Position numbers and translations under genes: made by a program | Shown: piece after piece, positions 1-10,271 of the stretch | How the letters are laid out: the number at the start of each line of letters is the position of its first letter | How positions within the stretch are numbered: position 1 is the first letter of the stretch | The notes under the pieces: model-generated | The model's input: only the letters and a program-made list of their open reading frames with translations | Told to the model about the DNA's origin: nothing | Database searches by the model: none | Source of the DNA: Aggregatibacter kilianii | GTDB taxonomy: Bacteria > Pseudomonadota > Gammaproteobacteria > Enterobacterales > Pasteurellaceae | Reading direction: 5' to 3' | Assembly (NCBI RefSeq): GCF_003130255.1 | Contig: NZ_NRCN01000001.1 | Coordinates: 1-64,000 of the forward strand | DNA: 64,000 bases

Positions 1-206
1 TAGCTTTCATCAGCTTCAATTTCTCCTTCAAACATTTCCAAATGCAGGCTTGTTTGATAAATGAGTAAACGTAATCGATGAAAGTAATAAGCAGCTGTAT
101 TTTTGTTTACATTTACCAACTCACTTGCTGTTCTAGCCGTAACACCTGCGACAAACAGTTCAATTAGTTTATTTTGTTTATGCTGACTTAAGCGACTTTT
201 TCTCAT
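1..206 (-). CDS. IS1595-family transposase, N-terminal fragment cut by the window edge
   Basis: Reading from ATG at 206-204 gives MRKSRLSQHKQNKLIELFVA followed by a stretch with VNVNKNTAAYYFHRLR, 68 codons before the window edge. This is the N-terminal region of IS1016-type transposases, which carries a helix-turn-helix-like segment. The catalytic ISXO2-like DDE domain would lie further left and is not visible. The ATG sits about 50 bases inside the inverted repeat end, as expected for this small IS. Whether the gene is intact cannot be judged. Confidence 0.75.
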   Translation of the reverse strand, partial: MRKSRLSQHKQNKLIELFVAGVTARTASELVNVNKNTAAYYFHRLRLLIYQTSLHLEMFEGEIEADES

Positions 207-256
207 TTGAACATTCTAATCTAAATGAAAGATTTAGTCGTTATCTAGTACAGCCC
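1..256 (-). mobile_element. IS1016-like insertion sequence (IS1595 family), right-hand part only
   Basis: The first 206 bases encode, on the minus strand, the start of a short transposase. The element seems to end at a terminal inverted repeat whose outermost bases, read inward on the minus strand, are GGGCTGTACTAGATAACG (about 239-256). This end sequence and the transposase start resemble IS1016 of Haemophilus and Neisseria. The rest of the element, and its other inverted repeat, lie beyond the left edge. A target duplication cannot be checked. The family assignment is from memory of IS1016 and is fairly secure. Confidence 0.75.
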
Positions 257-275
257 TAATAGGAATATTATAAGT

Positions 276-2030
276 ATGTCTCATATAGTTCAGAGTGGTA
301 TTTTCCCTAAACTTTCATTATGCTCTCAAATTGATCTCTATTTTAGAAATAATCAATTTGCGAATTTGCATATAAATGATTCGTTTTTTTTCTTAGATAA
401 ATTTGGAAAAGTAAGTACGGATACATATTTTAATAGTTTAAGTGTAGGAAAATGGAAACGTTATACAAATGTAAATGATCTTATTTTTTCAATTAAGTTT
501 AAAGGGAAAATTAAAATTATTTGGCATCTGCATAGATTACATTTTAGCCATAGATTGATTGAAGAAATGTATTTTGAAAATGATAATATATCTGAAATTT
601 CATTTTCATTAACGTTTTGGAAAGATTTAGAGGATGGAATGTTATCATTCGATATTGAGGCTTTAGATTACTCAGAGTTATATAATTTTTACTATTCCAC
701 AAGCTCTGAAATTCTAAATCCGGTATCAATGGGAGTTGTTATTACTCATTTTAATCGACAACAATATGTTTTACCTGCGTTAGATAGATTAAAAAGTGAG
801 TTGTTGGATTCTTATTTTAAGAATAAAGTTTCTCTCAATGTAGTAGACAATAGTCAAAATTTACCAGAAATTGATGGTGTAAATATCATTCCTAATGAAA
901 ACCTAGGTGGTTCAGGTGGATTTACTCGAGGTTTAATGCATCTTAAAGAAAACGGTAGTTATACTCACTGTTTGTTTATGGATGATGACGCTTCATGTGA
1001 GGTTGAAGGCATTAAACGTACAATATCTTTCTTAGAGCATGCATTAGACCATAAGACTGCATTAGCTGGAGCTATGCTTAGAGAAGCAGAAATGTTCCGT
1101 CAATTTGAAAATGGGGCAAAATTTGATGGTGTATGTAAAGCGGTTAAACCGAATCTAGATCTAAGAGAGGTTTATTCTTTATTAATCAATGAGCAAGAAG
1201 AGCATATTGATTATGGTGGTTGGTGGTTCTTTGCGTTTCCATTATCAGAGGTGAAGCATTATGCTTTCCCTTATTTTGTACGAGGGGATGATTCTGGATT
1301 TAGTTTAGTTCACGATTTTAAAATTTTAACATTAAATGGTATTTCTTCATGGCAAGAAGATTTCTCGTTAAAAAATGGACCATTACCTCATTATTTAGAT
1401 ACTCGTTATCACATTATGCATTATTTACATAATTTGGTTCAAGGAAATGCAAAAGATGTGATAAAAACAACCGCTAGAATGTGCCTAAAAAATCTATTGG
1501 CGTATCAATATGAAACAGCATTGGCTTCTATTCTAGCGATGGAAGATGTGATGAAAGGAAAGGCTTTCTGGGAACAGAACGTTAGTATGTCTGAAAGACG
1601 ACCTGAAATTCAAAAAATAATTTCTGCTGAAAAAGTTATCGATATTCCTTATGAGATTTCGTCGAATGTTATTTGGGGTAAACCAGAAGAAAAGCTTTTT
1701 GCTCGATTATTCCGTTGGGCAACATTAAATGGACATATTTTACCAAAAGTATTTTTTAAAAAAGGTATGGTGTGGCAACCTAAAGGATTTGGCGGTAATT
1801 TAAGAGAAGTTTATCGTTATAATAAAGTGCTTTATATCCATTGGCCAACTCAAAAGGGTTTTATTCTTGAGCATGATAAGAAAAAATTCTTTAGTTATTT
1901 AATTAGATATACCAAAGCTGCGTTTAATTTATATAAGAATTATGATTCTCTTAAAAAAGAGTATCAATCATCTTATGATGACTTAACCAGTGCAGAGTTT
2001 TGGAAAAAACAATTCAAGCAAGATAAATAA
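276..2030 (+). CDS. GlfT2-like galactofuranosyltransferase (GT2 family)
   Basis: A 584-residue glycosyltransferase likely to add galactofuranose from UDP-Galf to a growing surface glycan at the cytoplasmic face. Residues 1-150 form an N-terminal beta-rich domain. A GT-A domain follows, starting near VVITHFNRQQY. It carries NENLGGSGGFTRG and the metal-binding D236-D237-D238 motif, then GGWWFF and a second acidic pair D338-D339 in RGDDSGF. That order is characteristic of mycobacterial GlfT2 and its relatives. An AGGA at 261-264 may serve as ribosome binding site. The gene begins only 20 bases from the IS end, so its native promoter may have been displaced. glf follows 13 bases downstream, supporting the Galf role. 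The exact linkage formed is unknown. Confidence 0.8.
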   Translation: MSHIVQSGIFPKLSLCSQIDLYFRNNQFANLHINDSFFFLDKFGKVSTDTYFNSLSVGKWKRYTNVNDLIFSIKFKGKIKIIWHLHRLHFSHRLIEEMYFENDNISEISFSLTFWKDLEDGMLSFDIEALDYSELYNFYYSTSSEILNPVSMGVVITHFNRQQYVLPALDRLKSELLDSYFKNKVSLNVVDNSQNLPEIDGVNIIPNENLGGSGGFTRGLMHLKENGSYTHCLFMDDDASCEVEGIKRTISFLEHALDHKTALAGAMLREAEMFRQFENGAKFDGVCKAVKPNLDLREVYSLLINEQEEHIDYGGWWFFAFPLSEVKHYAFPYFVRGDDSGFSLVHDFKILTLNGISSWQEDFSLKNGPLPHYLDTRYHIMHYLHNLVQGNAKDVIKTTARMCLKNLLAYQYETALASILAMEDVMKGKAFWEQNVSMSERRPEIQKIISAEKVIDIPYEISSNVIWGKPEEKLFARLFRWATLNGHILPKVFFKKGMVWQPKGFGGNLREVYRYNKVLYIHWPTQKGFILEHDKKKFFSYLIRYTKAAFNLYKNYDSLKKEYQSSYDDLTSAEFWKKQFKQDK

Positions 2031-2037
2031 AAGGTAA

Positions 2038-3194
<1,157 letters not shown>

Positions 3195-3195
<1 letters not shown>

Positions 3196-4112
3196 TGGAT
3201 AAAAAATCTATTTGTGCTGTTGTTGTTACGTATAATCGAAAAGCACTGTTGCTTCGTTGTTTACAAGCTTTAGAGATGCAGCGTTATGCTTTAGAGCATA
3301 TAGTGATTGTGGATAATGCAAGTACAGACGGCACAGTAGATTTTTTACGACAACAGGGATATTTAGAAAATTCTAGTGTTACGTTCCTTAGCTTACCGGA
3401 AAATCAAGGCGGAGCTGGCGGTTTTCATGCCGGTATCAAATATGCTTATGAGCAAGGCTATGACTATATTTGGTTAATGGATGATGATGGTGTTCCTGAT
3501 AATGATTGCCTTGGGGAGTTGGTAAAGTTTATTAAAGATGATAATTATATTGGTCCTCTGGTTTTAGATATTGATAACCCTTTAAATTTAACTTTTACAC
3601 TACGTTTGCCAAATACAAATAAAGTGTTATCTAATTTAGATGATATAAAACGATTCGATAAAATAATTCCTGATATTGTAATGCCTTTTAATGGTATTTT
3701 ATTTTCACGTAATATTGTTGATAAAATAGGATTTCCTAAAAAGGACTATTTTATTTGGGGAGATGATATGGAATATACTTGGAGAGCTTCTAAATCTGAT
3801 ATAAATATTTGTACTGTTATATCAGCAAGGTTTTTCCATCCTAGAGAGAAAACTTTAGGTTCGCCCATGTTTTTTAATTTACTTAAGTTTAATGATACAG
3901 ATTCTAAAATCAAACTATATTGTATGTGTCGTAATAACACTAGAAATCTTATTGATTATAAAGGAGGTCTAATAGCATTTCTTTTTTGTTTTAAGGTGTT
4001 TTGGTTTTATTTATTTACGAAGTTTAACTTGTCAAAATTAAAAATCTCGATAAAAGGCATTATAGCAGGCATTACTAATAACTTTACTAAACATAGATTT
4101 TATCTTTCTTAA
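3195..4112 (+). CDS. GT2 glycosyltransferase, GlfT1/rhamnosyltransferase-like
   Basis: A 305-residue GT-A glycosyltransferase. It opens with AVVVTYNRKALLLRCLQALE, has an acidic nucleotide-binding stretch IVDNASTDGT, and then NQGGAGGFHAG followed by WLMDDDGVPD, the DXD site. Further on, FIWGDDMEYTWR supplies the second acidic pair. The GGAGGF and DDDG pattern is shared with GlfT1-type galactofuranosyltransferases and some rhamnosyltransferases, and the position next to glf favours galactofuranose as donor. A C-terminal hydrophobic segment (LIAFLFCFKVFWFYLF) suggests membrane association. Base composition becomes more AT-rich from mid-gene onward. Donor and acceptor are inferred, not shown. Confidence 0.75.
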
Positions 4113-4113
4113 T

Positions 4114-4887
4114 ATGAATAAGTTAATTAAGATTCTTGTTGCTACTCACAAAAAGTATGAATTCCCTAATGGTTCATGCTACGTTCCAATACAAGTTGGA
4201 AAGAAACTAACAGGGTTGGAGCTAGGTATTTTATCCGATGATACAGAAATTAATATTTCTGATAAAAATCAATCTTATTGTGAATTAACCGCATTGTATT
4301 GGTCTTGGGAAAATAACTTTTTTCAAGATACAGATTATGTAGGTATAGTACATTATCGTCGTTATTTCTCCGGTAAAGATTTAAGTGTTAAAGGGAGAAA
4401 GATTGCATCAGCCAAAGAATTAATCGGATTGCTTAAAGAGGCTGATTGCTTGGTTCCATATAAGAGAAATTATTATATTGAAACTGTTTATTCACATTAC
4501 CAGCATGCGCACTATATTAAGGACTTAGATACAGTAAGGGAAATTATAGTTAATAAATATGGTGATTATATTAAGGCGTTTGATACAGTAATGCAGAGCA
4601 AAACACTATATTTGTACAATATGTTTGTAATGAAGAGAGAGCTATTTGAAAAGTATTCTGACTGGTTGTTTACAATTTTATTTGAATTAGAAGAAAGAAT
4701 TGATATCTCAAATTATAACTCGTATCAAAAGAGAGTGTTTGGGTTTCTTGCTGAGCGTTTATTTAATGTTTGGTTATTGAAAAACAATATAATAAAAAAA
4801 GAAGTAAAAGTTATTTCTTTAGAAAGACAAAATTTAATTTTGAAAATATTAAGTTTTATAAAAAGAAAGTTTGTAGGGCGGGAATAA
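4114..4887 (+). CDS. DUF4422 domain protein, probable capsular/LPS glycosyltransferase
   Basis: A 257-residue protein with the hallmarks of DUF4422: ILVATHKKYE at the start, then SYCELTALYWSWEN, YVGIVHYRRYF, a mid-section with YNMFVMKRELFEKY, and a terminal FLAERLFNVWLLKN. Family members sit in polysaccharide clusters and are regarded as glycosyltransferases, though the sugar they transfer is generally unknown. No clear Shine-Dalgarno precedes the start, which lies one base after the previous stop, so translational coupling is likely. Very AT-rich, like the rest of this block. Confidence 0.8.
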   Translation: MNKLIKILVATHKKYEFPNGSCYVPIQVGKKLTGLELGILSDDTEINISDKNQSYCELTALYWSWENNFFQDTDYVGIVHYRRYFSGKDLSVKGRKIASAKELIGLLKEADCLVPYKRNYYIETVYSHYQHAHYIKDLDTVREIIVNKYGDYIKAFDTVMQSKTLYLYNMFVMKRELFEKYSDWLFTILFELEERIDISNYNSYQKRVFGFLAERLFNVWLLKNNIIKKEVKVISLERQNLILKILSFIKRKFVGRE

Positions 4888-4888
4888 A

Positions 4889-6301
4889 ATGGAAAGACAG
4901 ATTCAATGTAAATATATTTTGGCTATTTCTGATTTTATTTTTTTGATTTTGTCATTTGGTGTGGGCTTGTGGATTTGTTATCTTATACAATCAGAGATTC
5001 CGTCCTCTCAATATGAGATTTTTTATAGTTCCTTAATTCATTTTTGTATATCTGTTATTTGTATTGCATGGTTCTGGGTAAAATTACGTCATTATACTTA
5101 TAGAAAGCCTTTTTGGTATGAGTTAAGGGAAGTTTTGAATACATTAGTTATATTTTCAATTATTGAATTAACAATCATTGTATTTTCTAATGTAACATTT
5201 TCACGCTATAGATGGGTCTGCATATGGGGAGCAACTTTAGTATTGGTTCCTTTTGGACGAATTTTAATAAAAAAACTCCTAATAAAAACAGGCTGGTATT
5301 TAAAAAATACAATTATTATCGGTTCAGGAAAAAATGCTATTGATGCTTATCAAGCATTATCTAGTGAAAAATACTTGGGTTTGAAAGTTGTATGTTTTAT
5401 TGGTAAGCCTGTTGAAAATAATGTGCTTTTTTCTATCCCTGTAATAGATGAAGAGGAAAAAGATCTTTGGGAAAAAAATATCAATATTAATGAACAGTTT
5501 ATTATTGCATTGGAAGATGATGAAGATATTAAGCGTGATAATTGGTTGCGCCATTTAGCTTGCCATCATTATCGTTCAGTTTCAGTCGTTCCTTCATTAA
5601 GAGGATTGCCATTATATAGTACTAATATGTCTTTTATTTTTAGCTATGAATTAATGTTGCTCCGCATTAATAATAATTTAGCAAAACGTTCTTCTCGGGT
5701 TTTGAAAAGATGTGTAGATATTTTTGTGTCTTTTCTTCTAATTATTTTACTTTTCCCATTATTCTTATTTATATGTATTTCAATAAAATTAGAAGATAGT
5801 GGTGATATTATTTATAAGCATAAGAGAGTTGGGCGAAATGGTAAGAAATTTGGATGTTTGAAATTTAGAACTATGCATATAAACTCTGATGAGTTATTGC
5901 GAGAATATCTAGAAAAAAGCCTATTAGCAAAAAAAGAGTGGAAAAGGGATTTTAAATTGAAGAATGATCCCCGAATCACCAATATTGGTAAATTTCTGCG
6001 TAAAACCAGCCTTGATGAGTTACCGCAATTATTTAATGTATTGATCGGACAAATGAGTTTGGTTGGACCAAGGCCAATTGTCTCACAGGAATTGAAATAT
6101 TATAAGGAAGATGTAGATTACTATTTAATGGCAAAGCCCGGCATGACGGGATTATGGCAGGTGAGTGGGCGTAATAATGTAGATTATGATACCCGTGTTT
6201 ATTTTGATGCCTGGTATGTTAAGAACTGGTCATTATGGAATGATTTTGCCATATTGTGTAGAACGCCTAAAGTCGTATTGGAACGAAATGGCGCTTATTA
6301 A
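4889..6301 (+). CDS. Undecaprenyl-phosphate galactose phosphotransferase (WbaP/RfbP type)
   Basis: A 470-residue membrane enzyme predicted to start glycan assembly by moving a sugar phosphate, probably Gal-1-P, from a UDP-sugar to undecaprenyl phosphate. The N-terminal ~130 residues contain four hydrophobic helices, followed by a CoA-binding-like Rossmann region (NTIIIGSGKNAIDAY). The C-terminal bacterial sugar transferase domain begins after RSSRVLKRCVDIFVS. It carries KFRTMHINSDELL, DPRITNIGKFLRKTSLDELP, MSLVGPRP and a PGMTGLWQVSGR block, all catalytic-domain hallmarks. It is the last gene of the operon; a terminator follows. Whether galactose or another hexose is used is inferred from family similarity. 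Confidence 0.88.
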   Translation: MERQIQCKYILAISDFIFLILSFGVGLWICYLIQSEIPSSQYEIFYSSLIHFCISVICIAWFWVKLRHYTYRKPFWYELREVLNTLVIFSIIELTIIVFSNVTFSRYRWVCIWGATLVLVPFGRILIKKLLIKTGWYLKNTIIIGSGKNAIDAYQALSSEKYLGLKVVCFIGKPVENNVLFSIPVIDEEEKDLWEKNININEQFIIALEDDEDIKRDNWLRHLACHHYRSVSVVPSLRGLPLYSTNMSFIFSYELMLLRINNNLAKRSSRVLKRCVDIFVSFLLIILLFPLFLFICISIKLEDSGDIIYKHKRVGRNGKKFGCLKFRTMHINSDELLREYLEKSLLAKKEWKRDFKLKNDPRITNIGKFLRKTSLDELPQLFNVLIGQMSLVGPRPIVSQELKYYKEDVDYYLMAKPGMTGLWQVSGRNNVDYDTRVYFDAWYVKNWSLWNDFAILCRTPKVVLERNGAY

Positions 6302-6340
6302 GGCATAAGGCATCGATTTCCAGTGTCTAGAAAGATAAGA

Positions 6341-6367
6341 AAGCAGAATAAACTTCTGCTTTTTTCT
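6341..6367 (+). terminator. Terminator of the polysaccharide operon
   Basis: An 8-bp stem AAGCAGAA / TTCTGCTT with a short AT-rich loop is followed directly by a T-rich tract. It lies 40 bases after the wbaP-like stop and before xthA. Confidence 0.8.
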
Positions 6368-6415
6368 TTGTTACAAGTATAATGTTGCCTAAAAGTAAAA
6401 CAAGAGAAGTAAACA

Positions 6416-7219
6416 ATGAAAGTCATGTCATTTAATATTAACGGGTTAAGGGCCAGGCCGCACCAGTTAGAAGAGATTATTGATAAATACCAACCTGATG
6501 TGCTTGGTTTGCAGGAAATTAAAGTCGCGGATGAGGTTTTTCCTTATGAACTGGTAGATCATTTGGGCTATCACGTCAATCATTATGGTCAGAAAGGGCA
6601 TTATGGGGTAGCGCTGTTGAGCAAACAAGCGCCTTTGTCCGTTAAAAAAGGCTTTCCGACAGATGGTGAGGAGGCACAAAAGCGTATCATCATGATTGAT
6701 TTGGAAACGCCATTTGGTCAACTCACTGTGATTAACGGTTATTTTCCGCAAGGGGAAAGTCGTGAACATCCGACGAAGTTTCCCGCGAAACAAAAATTTT
6801 ATGCAGATTTACAACGTTATCTAGAACAAGATCATAATGCGGAAAATCCGGTCATTATTATGGGAGATATGAATATTAGCCCGAGTGATTTAGACATCGG
6901 TATTGGTGATGAAAATCGCAAGCGTTGGTTACGCACCGGCAAATGTTCTTTCCTACCGGAAGAGCGTGAATGGTATCAACGCTTATATGCCTATGGTTTA
7001 GAGGATACATTCCGCTACATGAATCCAACGGTTAATGACAAATTCTCGTGGTTTGATTATCGCTCTAAAGGATTTGATGATAATCGTGGCTTGCGTATCG
7101 ATCATATTTTGGCGAATAAAGCCTTAGTAGCGCATTGTGTGGATACCGGCATTGCGTTGGATATTCGAGCCATGGAAAAACCATCGGATCATGCACCGAT
7201 TTGGGCGGAGTTTAAGTAA
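6416..7219 (+). CDS. xthA: Exodeoxyribonuclease III
   Basis: This 267-residue Mg-dependent AP endonuclease and 3'-5' exonuclease acts in base-excision repair. It aligns almost throughout with E. coli XthA. Visible landmarks are the opening [14 protein letters not shown], the catalytic LGLQEIKV glutamate, [40 protein letters not shown], the [20 protein letters not shown] block and the terminal KPSDHAPIW with the catalytic Asp-His. Length is normal. The stop overlaps the next ATG (TAATG), so the downstream gene is co-translated. Confidence 0.97.
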   Translation: MKVMSFNINGLRARPHQLEEIIDKYQPDVLGLQEIKVADEVFPYELVDHLGYHVNHYGQKGHYGVALLSKQAPLSVKKGFPTDGEEAQKRIIMIDLETPFGQLTVINGYFPQGESREHPTKFPAKQKFYADLQRYLEQDHNAENPVIIMGDMNISPSDLDIGIGDENRKRWLRTGKCSFLPEEREWYQRLYAYGLEDTFRYMNPTVNDKFSWFDYRSKGFDDNRGLRIDHILANKALVAHCVDTGIALDIRAMEKPSDHAPIWAEFK

Positions 7220-8010
7220 TGTCGATAATTGATTCCGAACAAAACTGGCAAAGTTACCGCACATTAATTAACGGCAATATTTCTTATTGCACGGTTAATT
7301 TGGATATTGTTGAACGATTTTCACCGGATTCCTACAACAAAATCATACAGGTTTCTATGCCTTATGAAAGCGATGAAAAAGGTATGCCAACGTTGGAAGA
7401 GCATGAGCGCATTACGTTGGATTTGTTTCGGCTTTTAGTGCAATCTTCCTCGTTATCTGAAGTGATTTATGCCGGACATATTTCCGGCGATGGTCATTTG
7501 CAGGTGTATTATTATTGTGATGATTCGGAGCCGCTTTTTGATATGTTGTCTCAATTTAAGGATTGTGTGGATAAGGTTGATGTGCAAGACGATCCCCAGT
7601 GGGATACTTATTTTGATTTCTTACTGCCTTCACCGTTGGAAATGAAATTAAATGCCACAGAAGAAATTATTGATATGTTAGTGCAACACAGACGTAATTT
7701 GGCAGACAATTATACGATTGAACATACATTCCAATTCCCTGAAGAAAATATGATGTTCCAGTTTATGGAAGATATTAATCTTGGTGACATATCCTTTAAT
7801 ACCATGAGTTATAGCAATATGCCGGTAACTATTACGAATGAGGATAACAGTAAGGAAAGTTTTTATATTGTTAAAATTGAACAAGAATTAACCTTAGATA
7901 CAGAGGACATTTTCAATTACATTGAACGTTTTGAGAATTTAGCGGAGAAATTCTCCGGTGAATACAACGGTTGGGAAAGTGACACGATCAATCGGGTTAA
8001 GTCAAATTAG
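7219..8010 (+). CDS. DUF695 / RraB-like two-domain protein of unknown function
   Basis: A 263-residue soluble acidic protein without signal peptide or membrane segment. The first ~130 residues (with NGNISYCTVNLDIVE and HISGDGHLQVYYYC) look like a DUF695 domain. The C-terminal ~100 residues end with FENLAEKFSGEYNGWESD, which recalls RraB, the inhibitor of RNase E, whose family ends with a similar LAEKFDVEYDGWGTYFE stretch. DUF695 plus RraB-like fusions exist in other bacteria. The start overlaps the xthA stop by one base, so it shares the xthA transcript. Assignment is by motif memory only; any RNase E link is inference. Confidence 0.6.
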   Translation: MSIIDSEQNWQSYRTLINGNISYCTVNLDIVERFSPDSYNKIIQVSMPYESDEKGMPTLEEHERITLDLFRLLVQSSSLSEVIYAGHISGDGHLQVYYYCDDSEPLFDMLSQFKDCVDKVDVQDDPQWDTYFDFLLPSPLEMKLNATEEIIDMLVQHRRNLADNYTIEHTFQFPEENMMFQFMEDINLGDISFNTMSYSNMPVTITNEDNSKESFYIVKIEQELTLDTEDIFNYIERFENLAEKFSGEYNGWESDTINRVKSN

Positions 8011-8031
8011 GTATTTTTATAACAATATTTT

Positions 8032-9081
8032 ATGCAAATTCTCATCACCGGCGGTGCCGGTTTTATTGGTTCGGCCTTAATTCGTTATCTTATTCAAACC
8101 ACTGATGTGCGGGTGGTTAATGTTGATAAACTAACCTATGCCGCCAATTTGGCGTCACTGGAAACGATTTCCGATAATCCCCGTTATATTTTTGAACAGC
8201 TGGATATTTGTGGCAGCAACGCCTTAGCGCGTTTGTTTATGCAGTATCAGCCTGATTGTGTGGTTCATTTGGCGGCGGAAAGCCATGTAGATCGTTCTAT
8301 TGATGGGCCGTCAGCTTTTATTCAAAGTAATATTGTCGGCACTTATTCTTTATTGGAAGCGGCCCGCCATTATTACTATATCCTTTCTGCCGAGAAGCAG
8401 GCAGCCTTTCGTTTTTTGCACGTTTCTACCGATGAGGTCTATGGAGATACGGCAGGGGAGACAACGCTATCCACAGAAACGTCACCTTATGCGCCGAGTA
8501 GTCCTTATTCTGCATCCAAGGCCTCTGCGGATCATTTGGTTCGTGCATGGCATCGTACTTACGGTTTACCAACAATGATCACCCACTGTGCCAATAATTA
8601 CGGCCCCTATCAATATAAAGAAAAACTCATTCCGTTGATGATTGCGAATGCTCTGGATGGTAAACCTTTGCCGATTTACGGTAACGGACAACAAATTCGT
8701 GATTGGCTTTATGTGGATGACCATGTACGGGCATTATATTTGGTACTGACACAGGGTAGTGTAGGCGAAAGTTATAACATCAGCGCCCACTGTGAGAAAA
8801 CTAATTTAGATATCGTGCATACGATTTGTGATTTATTGGAACAACTTGCGCCCAATAAACCGATCGATGTTGCATATTACCGGGATTTAATCGTACATGT
8901 GACCGATCGGCCGGGACACGATATACGTTATGCAATCAATGCCGATAAAATTCAGCGTGAATTAGGCTGGCAACCTTTGGAAAAATTCCCTTCAGCTATG
9001 ATGAAAACCGTGCAATGGTATTTAAATAATCTGAACTGCCCGCCTAAAAGTGCGGTCATAAGTAAGCGGTTTGAAAATTAA
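8032..9081 (+). CDS. rfbB: dTDP-glucose 4,6-dehydratase
   Basis: A 349-residue extended short-chain dehydrogenase that converts dTDP-glucose to dTDP-4-keto-6-deoxyglucose, a precursor of dTDP-rhamnose and other deoxysugars. The NAD motif [14 protein letters not shown] is at the N-terminus. [15 protein letters not shown], the catalytic STDEVYGD and the [12 protein letters not shown] Tyr/Lys motif follow, along with NNYGPYQ and RDWLYVDDH. Length is typical. No clear Shine-Dalgarno is seen and it follows the previous gene by 21 bases. The partners rfbA, rfbC and rfbD are absent from the window. An uptake signal core (9048-9056) lies inside its last codons. Confidence 0.93.
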   Translation: MQILITGGAGFIGSALIRYLIQTTDVRVVNVDKLTYAANLASLETISDNPRYIFEQLDICGSNALARLFMQYQPDCVVHLAAESHVDRSIDGPSAFIQSNIVGTYSLLEAARHYYYILSAEKQAAFRFLHVSTDEVYGDTAGETTLSTETSPYAPSSPYSASKASADHLVRAWHRTYGLPTMITHCANNYGPYQYKEKLIPLMIANALDGKPLPIYGNGQQIRDWLYVDDHVRALYLVLTQGSVGESYNISAHCEKTNLDIVHTICDLLEQLAPNKPIDVAYYRDLIVHVTDRPGHDIRYAINADKIQRELGWQPLEKFPSAMMKTVQWYLNNLNCPPKSAVISKRFEN

Positions 9082-9212
9082 GTGATCGATCACAAGCTGA
9101 GGTATTCATTTTTTTCAACCCTATTTATTCAAGCCAAAAAAAATCTTTGACTTTTTTGACCGCACTTTAACGGCAAAGATGATTAATTTAACCGATGAAC
9201 GGAGAGCAAAAT

Positions 9213-10109
9213 ATGCAGAAATCCTTATTGCGAGGGTTGCTAGCAACACTTACATTGACATCAGGAATGGTGACAGCAAAAGATTTTATTATTTATGATC
9301 GTATGGATTATGTGGGTAAGCCCGACTTAACCGAAGATAAATTATCCAAAGTCTTTTTAGTTTATGAATCCGAATTGGTCAAACCTGATCCTGAGGGGAA
9401 ACGCAAGCACGGCGTATTAGATCTACAACGTATCCGCGAACTGGCCCGTCAATCTCACAAAGAAGGCTATCGCACGATTTCCACCGATATTGAATCTTGG
9501 TTTGGTAATAAAGATGGGCAGTTATTGACGCCTGAAGAGTTGGCATCGGATTTTGAACAGATGTACCAAATTTTTAAAGAGGAAAACCCGCGTGCATTTA
9601 GTTGTAACTATGGTTTACCCACCGAAAACTTAAGTGTTATTCGCTTCTTCCGCCCAACAGAAAGCTATGAAGCGGTGTTGAATAAATGGCGTGAATTTAG
9701 CAAACGTCGTCAGCAGGCAACGTCCTTCTGCGATTATTTGAATCCGGTGTTTTATATTGCCGATCCCGATCTGGAAAACTGGGAACGGGATGTGCAAACC
9801 ACGGTAAAAGAAATTCGCCAACATTTTCCGGATAAACAGGTGATTGGCTATTTGTGGCCGCAATATTATTCTGCTACCCAAAGCCCGCATTTCAAAAAAT
9901 TTATTGATGCCAAAACGTGGCGCGCTATGTTGGAAATTAGCCATAAATACATGGATGGCGTGATTATTTGGTCGGATAAACGGGATGACAAAAACCAGAT
10001 TGTGAAGTGGAACGACCCTCGGGTTCAAGCCATAATGAAAGAAACCAAAGATTTTATCGCCTCGCGGGACAGCGAAATAAAGGTGGAAGGCTTGGTTAAG
10101 CCGAAGTAA
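9213..10109 (+). CDS. Secreted protein, possible TIM-barrel glycosidase-like, unrecognised
   Basis: A 298-residue protein with a signal peptide (MQKSLLRGLLATLTLTSGMVTA, likely cut before KDF), so periplasmic or secreted. I chose ATG 9213 because GGAGAG lies 7 bases upstream; the in-frame ATG at 9195 has no such site. The mature part alternates strands and helices in a way that suggests a beta/alpha barrel, with ISTDIESWFG, FYIADPDLENWERD, VIGYLWPQYY and YMDGVIIWSDK. Acidic residues at strand ends are as in glycoside hydrolases. I do not recognise the family. A rho-independent terminator follows. It is flanked by unrelated housekeeping genes, so context gives no substrate. Confidence 0.75.
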   Translation: MQKSLLRGLLATLTLTSGMVTAKDFIIYDRMDYVGKPDLTEDKLSKVFLVYESELVKPDPEGKRKHGVLDLQRIRELARQSHKEGYRTISTDIESWFGNKDGQLLTPEELASDFEQMYQIFKEENPRAFSCNYGLPTENLSVIRFFRPTESYEAVLNKWREFSKRRQQATSFCDYLNPVFYIADPDLENWERDVQTTVKEIRQHFPDKQVIGYLWPQYYSATQSPHFKKFIDAKTWRAMLEISHKYMDGVIIWSDKRDDKNQIVKWNDPRVQAIMKETKDFIASRDSEIKVEGLVKPK

Positions 10110-10230
10110 AACGGCAGGTCAACATATCCTAAATCATTTATCTGATTTATTCGCTTCTGCGGAGCCGTTGGCTTTGCCAACATTTAAAAAACTCTGTTTT
10201 TTGTGACCGCACTTTTCGCAGGATTTAATA

Positions 10231-10260
10231 AAAAACGCAGCATTGGAGCTGCGTTTTTTG
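10231..10260. terminator. Bidirectional terminator between the secreted-protein gene and the nitroreductase gene
   Basis: An AACGCAGC / GCTGCGTT stem with a 6-base loop is flanked by an A-run on the left and a T-run on the right, so it can stop transcription from either side. It lies between convergent genes. Confidence 0.85.
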
Positions 10261-10271
10261 TTTTTTTATAA

